A stretch of 64,000 nucleotides of DNA from Sesamum alatum (lineage: Eukaryota > Streptophyta > Magnoliopsida > Lamiales > Pedaliaceae), in assembly GCA_034509735.1 (NCBI GenBank), contig JACGWO010000005.1, positions 25,724,383-25,788,382 of the forward strand. Direction: 5' to 3'. How positions within the stretch are numbered: position 1 is the stretch's first letter; every line of letters starts with the position of its first letter. Under the pieces are notes generated by a model. That model saw only the letters and a program-made list of their open reading frames with translations. It was not told the DNA's origin and searched no databases. A program made the translations under genes and the position numbers. Shown one piece after another: positions 53,978 to 64,000 of the stretch.

Positions 53978-54345
53978 ATGGATGATCAAATCATTGATCT
54001 GGTTGGGCCTTCTGGGGATGAGGGTGATAATCCCGTGGCCTCTGACTCAGCCTCCCTCCATGGGGGTGAGAGCGAGGAGGAGGAAAATAGTAAGGAGACG
54101 AAGGAGAGGAAAAAGACTGAGGACCTCCTGGTTGCAATTGGGGCAGATGCCTTTCACATCTATAGGTCTAGGCCGACTGAGGAAGACACTGTGGGCATCT
54201 GGAGTAAGTATGGGATACCTGGTGATTACGTGATCCAAGTCCCTGCTTCCGATGCACGTCCGAACTTTCCCCTCTCTGGTTTTTTGTGTTTTTACCTTGC
54301 CCAGCAAGAAGCGGGCCTTCTGAAAGAATCGGGTATGGTCCGGGG
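53978..54345 (+). pseudogene. Transposase_28-like gene N-terminus (copy 3), truncated by an LTR
   Basis: ATG at 53978 reads MDDQIIDLVGPSGDEGDNP, an acidic stretch (ESEEEENSKETKERKKTED), then FHIYRSRPTEEDTVG, IWSKYGIPGDYVIQVPASDA and RPNFPLSGFLCFYLAQQEAG. This is the best preserved example of the GIPxxYxIxxP ... RPxxPxxGxxxxYxxxxxAGL pattern of the Transposase_28 ('putative gypsy type transposon') domain in the window; no stop or frameshift is seen in the 120 or so codons left. After about 54345 the frame runs into the inverted copia LTR. The start was taken over an upstream TTG because it is the first ATG in frame and the protein begins similarly acidic in family members. Confidence 0.6.
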
Positions 54346-56370
54346 ACCCCAACGAAAGCGTAAAAATGTGAATTTAAGGCATAAATTAAATCGGATACAA
54401 AGTGGTGTTTCCTTTGAAGTTCCCGGGCGTTCGGTGTATGTCAAAGCATAAATTAAAGAGGAGAAAAATGTTGGACATATGGCTAAAGAAAGTAAACAAA
54501 AAGATACATATAATGTAAATGGAAGCCAACCTTTTTGTTTACTACACGTGAAACCGGTTCAAGCTTTGTTCCCTTTCCGTTTATCCTTCTGTTCACTTGA
54601 GGATCCAAATTAGAATCCCTCTAATTTGTCCACACCACACCACGGAAGAGTTCTCTAAACTATTGCTAGATAGTAGTAGAGAAGAGAAGAAAACCAATTC
54701 CAAAACAACACTATTGTTTAGTGATTTTTAGAATGTTTTGTTGTTCAATCATTTCCAAAAGGTATGAACACAAAAGGGAGAAAATTTGCAGAGATTTTAG
54801 AGTATATTTGGATGACTTTTTGCTGGAGAAAAAAAATCAAGTATCAAAACAAGTCTTGTGTAGTAGAATTCAGAATTCAAAACTACAAGTTACCTCCAAG
54901 GTAACCTACACACACTAACATATTTTCTTGCATAACCTCCAACCATGATGGCATAAAAAACCACCTCATTATGCAGCATTATGGCCGAACATATGTGATC
55001 ATATGTAGAGGATATAAATTCCTCCTTAACCTGTTATAACTTGTATTTTCCCGTGGACTTGCACTACTAGTCTTAGACCTTGATTTAATCTAATTAAATC
55101 AAGTCCAAACAAAAGTTTATTGAATATATATTAATTCAATAATATTATTCCAATTGATGACAACTAGTTTATTTAATCCAATTAAATAAACACAAGTCCA
55201 AACTCTAATTAATTGATCCAATCAATTAATTAATCCAAAACTCGATAAATTAATCCAATTAATTTAAAGGTTCTAAGTCCAAAAATTGACTAATCCAATT
55301 AATTAATTCTTGGACCATCCATCAAATGAATTTCCCAATAAATGATCCAATCATTTATTTTCTCATTTAAGTAATTTAATCTAATTAAATTAATTCGTTT
55401 CTTCTAGAATTAATTCCAATTTAATTCTACCAATTCCATAGTGATTTGTGTGCGACTCTTTAGGTTCACCCTCAGCTAGACTTGGGCTTGTGTCCAACAT
55501 AATTGGTCAATTAAATTTAATTTAATTAACTATTTTCCAATTAACCATTAATCGAAAGATGCCCGTCACCATGGGTGGCCGTCTAGCAATGGTCCATAGC
55601 ACTAGAGACTAGGTGAATGTTGGTGTGAATATTTAGGCCCCCGAGTTCCATACGAGTACGGTCCTTCCATCATCCGTCTCCCGGTCGAAGTTTAGGGCAT
55701 GGAATTGGGCGTCGGTTCCCATCCTGGACTAGACAACTATGCTCAATAACTCGAAACACGTTTGCTCTATTGATTGACGTGGGAAACCATTTCCTACTCA
55801 ACTAATCGCTGTGGCCACATACTCAAAGAGCTTAAACGGTCTCAGAGCGCATAGGAGACTCGACTGTCATATACTGACAGGTGACGGATCCTATCTTGGA
55901 ATCCACCGTCCTCAATACATATTCCAATTGCACTAGATAAGGCTTATGATGAACGTATCCCATATATGGACATCTCTTGCCAGACTTTAGATACAACCTT
56001 CATATGCATGTGACTGCCATGATTCCTCAAGTCCGAGGACTAATATCGTACTATCGGAGCCGGGAATTCCAATCATACCGACCAAGCCTCCAAGGCTTTC
56101 ATATGACGATTCCCGTGAGTCAGTTCAGTCAGCTGACACCCTTATCAACTAACCTACTAATATTGCATAGACGTCCAACGTCTGTCGCCGATGTAACATG
56201 ACACTCATCCAATGAATGCAATCCTTAGACAAGTTTCTATAGGACCCTCGATGCCCTGTCTCGAGGTCCTTGACTTGGAATGTTTCAGACCAACCTTCAG
56301 AAGTTGGTTTCATAGCTGTCATCCAATGCGCAACCCAACTACATGGGTTATTCAATTGGTCTGTTGGCAT
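54346..56370 (-). mobile_element. inverted LTR of copia family A
   Basis: Read on the minus strand it aligns to the LTRs at 7324 and 17768: CTCGAGACAGGGCATCGAGG-like text near 56260, TTGACTTGGAATGTTTCAG (plus strand) against the matching segment of the lone LTR, AGAGTCGCACACAAATC-type at 55455, and ACACCGAACGCCCGGGAACT near 54430. The 5' tip TGTTAGAAT is missing: the match fades at about 56370 where copia family B begins. No internal domains of family A lie next to it. Confidence 0.65.
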
Positions 56371-59300
56371 TTGATAGTGCCACTACGCTTACGTATCTAA
56401 GAAACAATAAATTTTTGTCAAACTTGTTAATGACAAAAACTAGTGTGAGTACTATTTCCGGCGTTAGTAATCTTATTGAAGGCTCCAGAAGAGCCACTAT
56501 CTTGTTACCTGAAGGAGCAAGATTGCATATAAATGATGCCTTATATTCTAGTAAATCACAAAGGAACCTATTGGTTTCAAGGATATTCGAAAAATTGGTT
56601 CTCATATGGAAACCATGAATAAGGATGGTATCGAATATCTATGCCTTCAATACTTTAAGACTAGCCAGAAGCAAGTCTTAGAAAGAATTAGAACATATAC
56701 ACTTGGTTTATACGGCACAGTGATAAGCTCCATTGAAACAAACAGTATCACTAACCCGAAGTTATTTGATCAAAGTATTTTTACTTTGTGGCATGATAGA
56801 CTTGGTCACCCAGGTAAAATAATGATGTATAGGATCATTGAAAATTCACATGGACACCCACTAAAGGACCTGAAATTCTTTGCCAAAAGTGATTTTGCAT
56901 GTGCAGCTTGTTCTCTTGGGAAATTAATTACAAATCCATCCATGACAAAAGTAAATTTAGAATACCCCATATTTCTTGAACGAATTCAAAGAGACATATG
57001 CAAACCAATAACACTGTCCTGTGGACCATTTAAGTACTTTATGGTGTTGATGGATGCATCAACATGTTGGTCACATGTAAGCTTGCTGTCAACACAGAAT
57101 GTTGCATTTGAAAGACTTCAAGCTCAAATTATTAAATTGATAGCTCATTTTCCTGATTATACCATTAAAAGGATCAGGTTAGATAATGCGGGAGAATTTA
57201 CTTCTAAATCCTTCAATGATTGTTATCAATCAATTAGGGTAACTATGGAGCATCCAGTTGCTCATGTACATACTCAAAACGGCTTGGTAGAGTCGTTAAT
57301 TAAGCGGTTACAGCTAATAACTAGACCATTACTAATGCGGTCGAAAGTGTCTTCATTGGCATGGGGTCATGCAATTTTGCATGCAACTAGCTTAATTCGA
57401 CTTAGACCCACCGCTTACCACAAAGTTTTCCCATTACAATTAGTCTCTGGAAAGAACCATATATTTCTCATTTAAAAATATTTGGTTGCGTGGTGTATGT
57501 CCCGATACCTCCCCCTCAACGAAGTAAAATGGTGCCACAAAGGAGACTGGGAATTTATGTTGGGTTTGAGTCTATCAATTATTAAGTACCTTGAACCAAT
57601 GACCGGTGATCAATTTACTGCTAGGTACTTAGATTGTCATTTTGATGAGACAATATTCCTGGCTTTCAGGGGAGAAGATAAGGGGATTATAAATATATTG
57701 CATCGAATGCAACATCTATGTCTTTTATGGATTCGAGGACAAATAACATTGAACTTGAAGTTCAATGGATCATACATTTGCAGAGTGTTGCAAATAGGCA
57801 ACCAGATGCGTTTATAGATACCAAAAGGGTCACAAAATCACATATTCCAGCTGAAAATGTTCCAGCTCGTTTAGAAGTCCCTGAAGTGACTCTTAATCGA
57901 TCAAAGGCATCTGAGTCACAAATATGCCAGAAGCATGGTAGACCACTTGGCTCTAAAGATGTAAATCCTTGAAAGAGAAAAGAACATGTTGTCTCAATTA
58001 ATAATGATGTTGATGTGGCCACTGGTAATGTCTTTGGGGATAAAATCCCTGAAGCGGTTTTACCTAAAGAATCTGAATGCAATGAGCAAGATCTCGAAGA
58101 TAATTACGATATGTCTATTAATTATGCTCACAACAATTTCGGTTGGTATAGAAATGAAGTTGAAATCAATGAGATTTTTGCTTATTTTGTAGCTGTCGAA
58201 ATTGTGCACGAAGATGAAAACGATCCTCAAACTATGGAGGAATGTCGACACCAAAATGATTGAAAAAGTTGGAAGGAGGCAATACAAGTTGAGCTTGAAT
58301 CGCTAAATAAGCCAGAAGTATTTGGACCTATAACTTCAACACCAAAAGGTGTCAAGCTAGTTGGTTATAAGTGGGTGTTTGTACGAAAAAAGAAATGAAC
58401 GAAATAAAGTTGTACGGTATAAATCTAGACTTGTGGCCCAAGGCTTTACTCAAAGGCCAGGAATTGATCACACTGAAACGTATTCACCTGTAGTGGATGC
58501 AACCACACTTAAATTTCTAATCAGTTTAGCAGTAATTGAACAACTGCAAATGCAGCTCATTGATGCGGTCACTGCATATCTGTATGGGTCATTGGATACA
58601 GATATATACATGAGAATCCCAGAAGGATTGAAAATTCCTAAAGCATTAAAATTAAAACCACATCATATGTACTCCATCAAATTGAAAAGGTCATTGTATG
58701 GACTTAAACAATTAGGATGTATGTGGTAGAATCGTCTTAGTGAGTATTTAAAAGAAAAGATTTTGTAATAATCAGATAAGTCCCTGTTTATTCATAAAGA
58801 GGACAAAGTCAGGATTTGTAATCACAGTTATGTATGTTGATGATTTGAATATCATTGGATCTCTCGAAGAGATTCAACATGCAGCTGATTACTTAAAAAG
58901 TGAGTTTGAGATGAAAGATTTGGGTACTACAAAGTATTGTCTCGGCTTACAGTTCGAACATACTAAAGGTGGAATTTTTCGTTCATCAATCAAACTATAC
59001 AGAAAAGGTTCTTAAGCGTTTTCATATGAACAACGCTCATCCATTAAGTACACCTATGGTACTCAGATCACTTGATATTAAAAAGGACCCTTTCCGTCCT
59101 CGAGTAGATAATGATGAGATTTTGGGTCCAGAAGTATCATATCTCAGTGCAATTGGTGCATTGATGTATCTTGCTAAAAATATCTGATCAGATATAGCTT
59201 TTTTAGTTAATCTACTAGCAAGATATAGTTCAATGCCAACAAAGAGACACTAGAATGGTGTTAAACACATTTTGCGCTAATTACGTGGAACAAGTGACAC

Positions 59301-59850
59301 GACACTATATTTTGAACAAAATAACGTTGCCAAAGCAACCAATTTAGTTGGTTATTCAGATGCGGGGTATTTATCTGATCCACATAAAGCCATATCTCAA
59401 TCTGGATATTTATTCATGTATGGTGGAACTGCTATTTCATTGTGTTCAACCAAACAAACTTTGGTAGCCACCTCGTCAAAGCATGTAGAGTTAATTGCAC
59501 TTTATGAGGCTGGGCGTGAATGTGTATGACTTAGGTCATTGATATATTATGTTCATGAATCATGTGGACCAGAACCAATTCAGAAAAGTCCCACAGTGAT
59601 ATATGAAGATAATGCGTCTTTTGTCGCCCAAATCAAGGAAGGATATATTAAAGGTGATAGAACCAAGCATATATCACCAAATATTTTCTCCACTCATGAG
59701 CTTCAAGTGGAAGGCAAAGTTGATGTTAAACAGATTCCATCAAGTCAGAACTTAGCAGATTTATGTACGAAGTCATTACCCACAAAAGTATTCAAGCAGC
59801 TCGTACATAATATTGGCATGCGACGTCGGAAAGATATCTGCTTAAATTGA
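56371..59850 (+). pseudogene. copia family B pol, 5'-truncated and decayed
   Basis: Pieces in order: end of the protease region (VSNLIEGSRRATILLPEGAR, SSKSQRNLL); pre-integrase (LWHDRLGHPGKIMMYRII, CAACSLGKL); integrase core with QRDICKPIT, RLDNAGEFTSK and HTQNGLVESLIKR giving the D, D and E; post-integrase region with LNEVKWCHKGDWE and RYLDCHFDETIF; reverse transcriptase (RYKSRLVAQGFTQRPGIDH, SLYGLKQ, catalytic MYVDD at 58830, FEMKDLGTTKYCLGLQFEH); RNase H (EDNASFVAQIKEGYIKGDRT, HISPNIFSTHELQ, NLADLCTKSLP). Frames change at least six times and there are many stops. Gag and the 5' LTR are absent, cut by the inverted family A LTR. Confidence 0.88.
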
Positions 59851-59859
59851 AAGGGAGAT

Positions 59860-60243
59860 TATACAACTATACTCTTTTCCTTAGTCTTGGTTTTTGTCCT
59901 ATTGAATTTTTTCAGGCAAGGTTTTTAATGAGGTAGGATGGATACAATAAGATGTGTGCACCCAAGGGGTAGTATTGTAAATATATGGTGTATATATATA
60001 TGAATGCACACACCCCTAAGTATTTGTCCCATAATGTCTCTAACCTTTTGTAATTTCCCATAATGGTTGAGTTTTTTTAGTGGTGTATAAATACCACCAT
60101 GTAATTTATTTGTAAGGTGACCTTTTGGGAAGAATAAGAAAGTGATTTTGAGAGAATAGTTGTTCTTTGTGTTTCTCATATATAATTAAGACTGAAAGGT
60201 CAATAAACTTAGAATTTTTCTAAGTTTATAACATTTTCTAATT
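59860..60243 (+). mobile_element. 3' LTR of copia family B
   Basis: A polypurine tract (AAAGGGAGA) follows the RNase H stop. The LTR then shows CTTTTCCTTAGTCTTGGTTT, a GGCAAGGTTTTTAATGAGG motif typical of this copia group, and ends near the inverted TAAACTTAGAA/TTCTAAGTTTA at about 60203-60230. Its first bases read TTATAC, so the TG tip seems mutated. End position is approximate. Confidence 0.6.
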
Positions 60244-60379
60244 TATTTTCGTGCGGGAAATCCGGGACTAAAATCTATTAAGTTTGAATAATCTATAAAT
60301 GAGACCTCTATATCATAATCAATGAAATTCAGAATATTCATTTATAAACAAAAAATTGTTTTTCGAAGTTAATTCTTCA

Positions 60380-61030
60380 TTTAATCTTGGATCTTTATAT
60401 ATACTCCTTTAACAATATTATTAGATTGAATCATTATTTCTTCCACTTTATTATCCTTTGAGGCTTCTCGGTTGTTTTCCTCTCTAATTTGAGAAGTGGA
60501 TACTCTAGATGGAGTCATTATCTCAACTGGCGAAAAATATGATACTGTAGAATATCTTGAAAAGTTACTTCTTAGACACTTTGGTTCATTATTAACAAAG
60601 CCTATTCTAACATTTTCTTCTGTATTTTGAATGATAGCATAGTTACATTCAGTATTGCTTAAAATTGGAACTTCCTTCTCAATTATCCAATTTTCTGAAA
60701 ACTCTATCTCACTCCATTTTATTTGTCTTCTAGTATTAATTCTAGAACAATGTAAATTTATTTCAAAAAATATTGTTGTTCTAAAGACTTATTGTCTTGT
60801 ATCCTACAATTAGGATTAAGGGTATGAAGAAGTTTATAGTATATCCTATAACACACATATTAATTCAGACTCGGGTGTATAATTATACCCATGAGTCTTA
60901 ACATTTAATGTTAAGGCATCTAGTATATTTGCATCAGATAATGATAATTGTAAATTTGAATAAATATTAAAAAAAGATTGATCTGTGAGCCAAACTGGAC
61001 TGATTATTCCAATCAAAGATTTTTTTTCAG
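60380..61030 (-). pseudogene. pararetrovirus movement-protein-like fragment
   Basis: On the minus strand one long frame without a start codon shows hallmarks of a Caulimoviridae-type movement protein, which in viruses lets genomes pass between plant cells: KSLIGIISPVWL near 61020, DANILDALTLNVKTHGYN near 60930, and the C-terminal CNYAIIQNTEENVRIGF, CLRSNFSRYSTVSYFSP and PSRVSTSQIREENNREA. The middle (about 60740-60850) is disturbed. It ends at the 3' LTR of copia family B on one side and next to a Harbinger MITE on the other. With the fragment at 49758 it suggests more than one pararetroviral integration here. The family call is from motif memory. Confidence 0.55.
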
Positions 61031-61052
61031 TCTAAATTTCTTGCTTATCTTA

Positions 61053-61890
61053 GAGTATGTTTGGTTGGGGGTAAAAGTGGAAGTATAGTAGAAGTGAAAG
61101 TAAAAGGGGATGTATAAGAAAAAATTTAGTGTTTGGTTTAGGGAAAGAGATGGAGGGGAAGTAAAACTGGATGTATATGGAACCCCTCCCGAGTTCAATT
61201 TCGTTTCCATCCAAAATTGGGAGAAAAGTGGAAGTATAAGGCCAAAAAGGCAAAAATATATATATTCTATTTTTATTTACTCTATTGCCCATATATATAT
61301 ATATTCCTCCAATTCTTTTCTCTTTCTTGCTGATAATACCGTACATAATCACTAGAAGAAAGATAAACCAAATCGGTGGAAAAACTACTACGACGAGTCA
61401 ATTGCGATTTTTCAAATTTTTTTATTACTAACTTGCTATTAATCTTGATTGAATAATCATTTCCCTAAATCGTGTTTCCTCTTTCCACTGCCAACACTAG
61501 TAATTTTTATTTTATTTAAACTGAATAGTTTAGAATAAATGAATAATATTCATTTTGATGAATAATTTATTAATAAAGAATATTATTGTTCTTGTTTGAT
61601 ATATATTTTATATTAATAAGATTTTTAAATATTTGATATTAGTATAATATTAACTTGTTTATTTTCTAATACAAAATGAAGAGAAATGGTTAAACCGTAA
61701 AATTACATAATTAGTCTTTTCTTCTCAATCTATTTTTCTCGTACCAAACAAGGGGAAGTATTTGAGATTTACTCTCCTTTCAATCATACCAAACAACTTG
61801 AAGGAAACCTATTATTCTCCCTCCCCTTCCCCCTTCCCTTCCCCTCCCCCTTTCACTTCCCCTTTCCTCTCATGTAAACCAAACGAACCT
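61053..61890. mobile_element. Harbinger/Tourist-type non-autonomous element
   Basis: TTA occurs directly at both ends (61050-61052 and 61891-61893), the target of PIF/Harbinger elements. The ends are inverted: left GAGTATGTTTGGTTGGGGG, right (reverse complement) AGGTTCGTTTGGTTTACATG. Inner parts match as well (GTAAAAGTGGAAGT against GGGGAAGTGAAAGG). No transposase is inside. Confidence 0.6.
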
Positions 61891-61893
61891 TTA

Positions 61894-62655
61894 GGGCAGC
61901 TAAAAAGTTCTCCGGTAAACCTTCTAATGTTAAAGGTTTGAAGGCAATTTGCACTAGTCCTATATGTAGAATTTATATTCATCTTGATACTGCCCTATAT
62001 CCATTGCATCTAAAAATTTTATTACTCTCTCTGGCTATTAATTCTTCACTGGTCTTTATATAATTTAACCCTAAAAACTTTATTTGTATATTTCATTACT
62101 TGTTTGTGATTTTTATACATACATTTTTTATCGTTATTTTAACTTATAAAATATTAATTTTATGTTATCTGTACATCATATGCCAAAAATACTCTTTTTA
62201 TTTTCCATACTTCAAAATACAATTATAAATGTTATTTATACATACATCATCACGTTTGCATACGTAAATAATATACATGATATATAAAAAAGAATTTCCA
62301 AAAATTATTAAAACAAATATTGAAAATATTTTTAAAATAGACTGTGCATACTTAATGCTACAACCTGTAAATTATTTATTATTTTTATTTTCTATAGTTA
62401 CTTTAATTTAACCTTAAAGTTTTATAAAGTTCTAATTTTGTACATAAAATGTGAATATATTCAAATTCTAACTTATAATTTATTTATAATTAAATTAAAT
62501 TTTCTTAGTAATTACCGATAATGTTCCTCAATTATATATCTATGGATACATATATTACTATATAAATATAATATAAAAATAATACTCTTATAAATTAGAG
62601 TAACTATATGAAATAAATTTTACTTTTATTGTGTCTAAAAATAACTATATTACAT
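61894..62655. other. AT-rich spacer
   Basis: No gene or recognisable repeat. Confidence 0.4.
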
Positions 62656-63039
62656 AGAGCATTGGAGCACAAGACGAGAAGTCACTCCATACAACACAAG
62701 AAATCCAAAGGGACCCAAGTCCAAAAGCTCCCCGCCATAACGAAGATCTATGACCACGAAGGTTTCATGTCTTCCTCGTCATCAAATCCTTCAAGGCCTT
62801 GATACCAAATTTCAAGGTACCGCGTAGTTTGCTCCACAAATTCGGAGGAGATTACACATCAACATCCAAGAACAAGCATCAAGCCCTTGGGTCGAAATTC
62901 GGAGAGAAGAATCAAGGGATTACATTCACTATAGAGATTGTATCCACTTTTATTTTTAAATCAATAAACTCCATTTGTCCATATTTTTCTTATCTTGTAA
63001 TTATTTTTGCAGATACGAAATTTTGTGTGAATAAATTTC
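62656..63039 (+). mobile_element. probable 5' LTR end of a Ty3/gypsy element
   Basis: A segment of different composition ends directly before the primer-binding-site-like sequence at 63040 and precedes gag. The left boundary is uncertain; TGGAGCACAAG at about 62665 could be the start. No second LTR copy is inside the window for comparison. Confidence 0.4.
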
Positions 63040-63057
63040 TGGCACGCCCAGTGGGAC
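63040..63057 (+). promoter_or_regulatory. candidate primer-binding site
   Basis: TGGCACGCCCAGTGGGAC begins with the TGG that pairs with a tRNA CCA end and sits 62 bp before the gag ATG, at the LTR/internal border. The tRNA was not identified. Confidence 0.5.
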
Positions 63058-63119
63058 AATCTCTACCCCTCATCTCTTCTTCCTACATCAAAGTTCAAGT
63101 CACCACATCAAAGTGTTCA

Positions 63120-64000
63120 ATGGCACCCAAGAAGGATCAAGTCACCGTTAACGCCACTACCACCTGTCAATCCTCCACCGGGGGCAAGATTGTTGACGCG
63201 ACCCCTTCAGATGGTTCAAACTCGACAAGTCCTACTGAGATTAACTCCAAATCCACGCATTTCGCTATCGTCCTCTCCAAGATGGCCGACGCGACAACAA
63301 TGGAGGAACAACTAGCACAAATGGCCGAAGCCATCGCTAATCTCCAGAAGACCATTGAGGAAAAAGACCTCCAAATCGCCAAATTGATGAGCAACCAAGA
63401 GCATACGAGCGTTGAAGAAACCAACGACAGACACAAGCATGCCTCCTTCTCAAATCATGTCGAAAGCGAGAAGCAAGTGGATAGCATGACTTCGTGCAAA
63501 AGTCTACACGTTCTGAAACATCTATTGCTACATGGTCTGTTCAACAATTGCAAGAGATGATTGCCAACACCATCAAAGCTCAATACGACGGAATGACCCA
63601 AAGCTCGCCCGCGTATTCAAAACCATATACCAAGCGCATTGACGAATTGAGGATGCTAATGGGATACCTACCGCCGGAACTGTGAAAGTTCGATGGAAGA
63701 GGCAACCCAAAACAACACATCATCCACTTCATCGAGACATGCAACGATGACGGCACCGACGGTGACCTCTTGGTTAAACAGTTCGTCCGATCGCTTAAAG
63801 GGAACGGTTTTGAATGGTATGTCGATCTACAGCTCAAGTCAATTGACAGTTGGGACGAGATGGAGAGGCAATTCCTAAATCGCTTCTATAGCACCCGTCG
63901 GACAGTGAGCATGTACGAACTGACCAACGCAAGGCAGTGGAAGGACGAGCCAGTGACTGGCTACATCAACCGTTGGCGCACTCTAAGTCTGAACTGCAAA
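63120..64000 (+). pseudogene. Ty3/gypsy gag, broken and running off the window
   Basis: From ATG 63120 the frame has MAPKKDQVTVNATTT, a coiled-coil stretch (EEQLAQMAEAIANLQKTIEE) and SNQEHTSVEET. After a frameshift near 63485 it continues with WSVQQLQEMIANTIKAQYDG and MGYLPPEL, a TGA at 63683-63685, then the retrotransposon gag core in the same frame: KFDGRGNPKQHIIHFIET, LLVKQFVRSLKGNGFEWYV, FLNRFYSTRRTVSMYELT and WKDEPVTGYINRWRTLSL up to the edge. This is the common plant Ty3/gypsy capsid pattern. With one frameshift and one stop the copy is inactive; pol, if present, lies outside. Confidence 0.85.

Noticed and set aside
53573..53989. 138-codon minus-strand ORF
   Set aside because: It lies antisense to the leader and start of the Transposase_28-like gene copy 3 and has no recognisable domain.

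Overview
This is a piece of a plant nuclear genome, most likely a eudicot. The evidence is an AT-rich background, long intergenic stretches, GT-AG introns, a SUT1-clade sucrose transporter gene, an Mpv17/PMP22-family gene, and many plant-type transposable elements. I cannot name the species. No rRNA, tRNA, CRISPR array or bacterial-type operon was seen.

Layout. 0-1.8 kb: 3' end of a LINE with a poly(A) tail. 1.9-3.9 kb: decayed coding scrap, a hAT-type MITE and CACTA-like subterminal repeats. 3.9-6.1 kb: minus-strand Ty1/copia pol fragment. 6.1-20.9 kb: 3' end of a Ty3/gypsy (Tat-like) element, with integrase C-terminus, 72-73 bp tandem repeats, an antisense Transposase_28-like gene, polypurine tract and LTR start. 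It is split by two insertions of one copia family: a lone LTR (7.3-9.3 kb) and a long element (10.9-19.7 kb) with decayed gag and pol. 20.9-26.2 kb: CACTA element with a decayed TNP2 transposase on the minus strand. 26.2-27.1 kb: small pogo/Lemi1-like element. 29.8-30.95 kb: a second Transposase_28-like gene copy.

31.6-33.9 kb (minus strand) holds the sucrose/H+ symporter gene in five exons. As written it carries two frame-breaking deletions, 14 bp at the end of exon 1 and 1 bp in exon 2. Adding 15 bases back restores every exon phase, so it is either a young pseudogene or an assembly error. A pair of related MITEs lies on either side of it (28.4 and 37.2 kb). 34-42 kb is AT-rich, with MITEs and a GC-rich insert inside a MULE-like element.

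42.4-46.2 kb (plus strand) is the one clearly intact gene: a seven-exon, 296-residue Mpv17/PMP22-family membrane protein. Beyond it lie an alpha-L-fucosidase first-exon fragment (47.1-47.5 kb), two MULE-type elements with perfect 9-bp target duplications (one containing a truncated LINE), and an endogenous pararetrovirus-like fragment with a promoter-like region (49.8-50.8 kb). Next come a third Tat-like 3' end with its antisense gene and TATA box (52.6-54.3 kb), an inverted LTR of the earlier copia family (54.3-56.4 kb), a 5'-truncated copia element (56.4-60.2 kb), a pararetrovirus movement-protein fragment on the minus strand (60.4-61.0 kb), a Harbinger-type MITE, and the 5' end of a Ty3/gypsy element with gag running off the window.

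The two host genes are not obviously functionally linked. Everything else is a nest of elements of different ages. The most unusual points are the lesion in the sucrose transporter, the repeated survival of the antisense Transposase_28-like gene where the sense pol genes are gone, the two pararetrovirus-like pieces, and the mismatched LTRs of the long copia element. No clearly new biological system was found.
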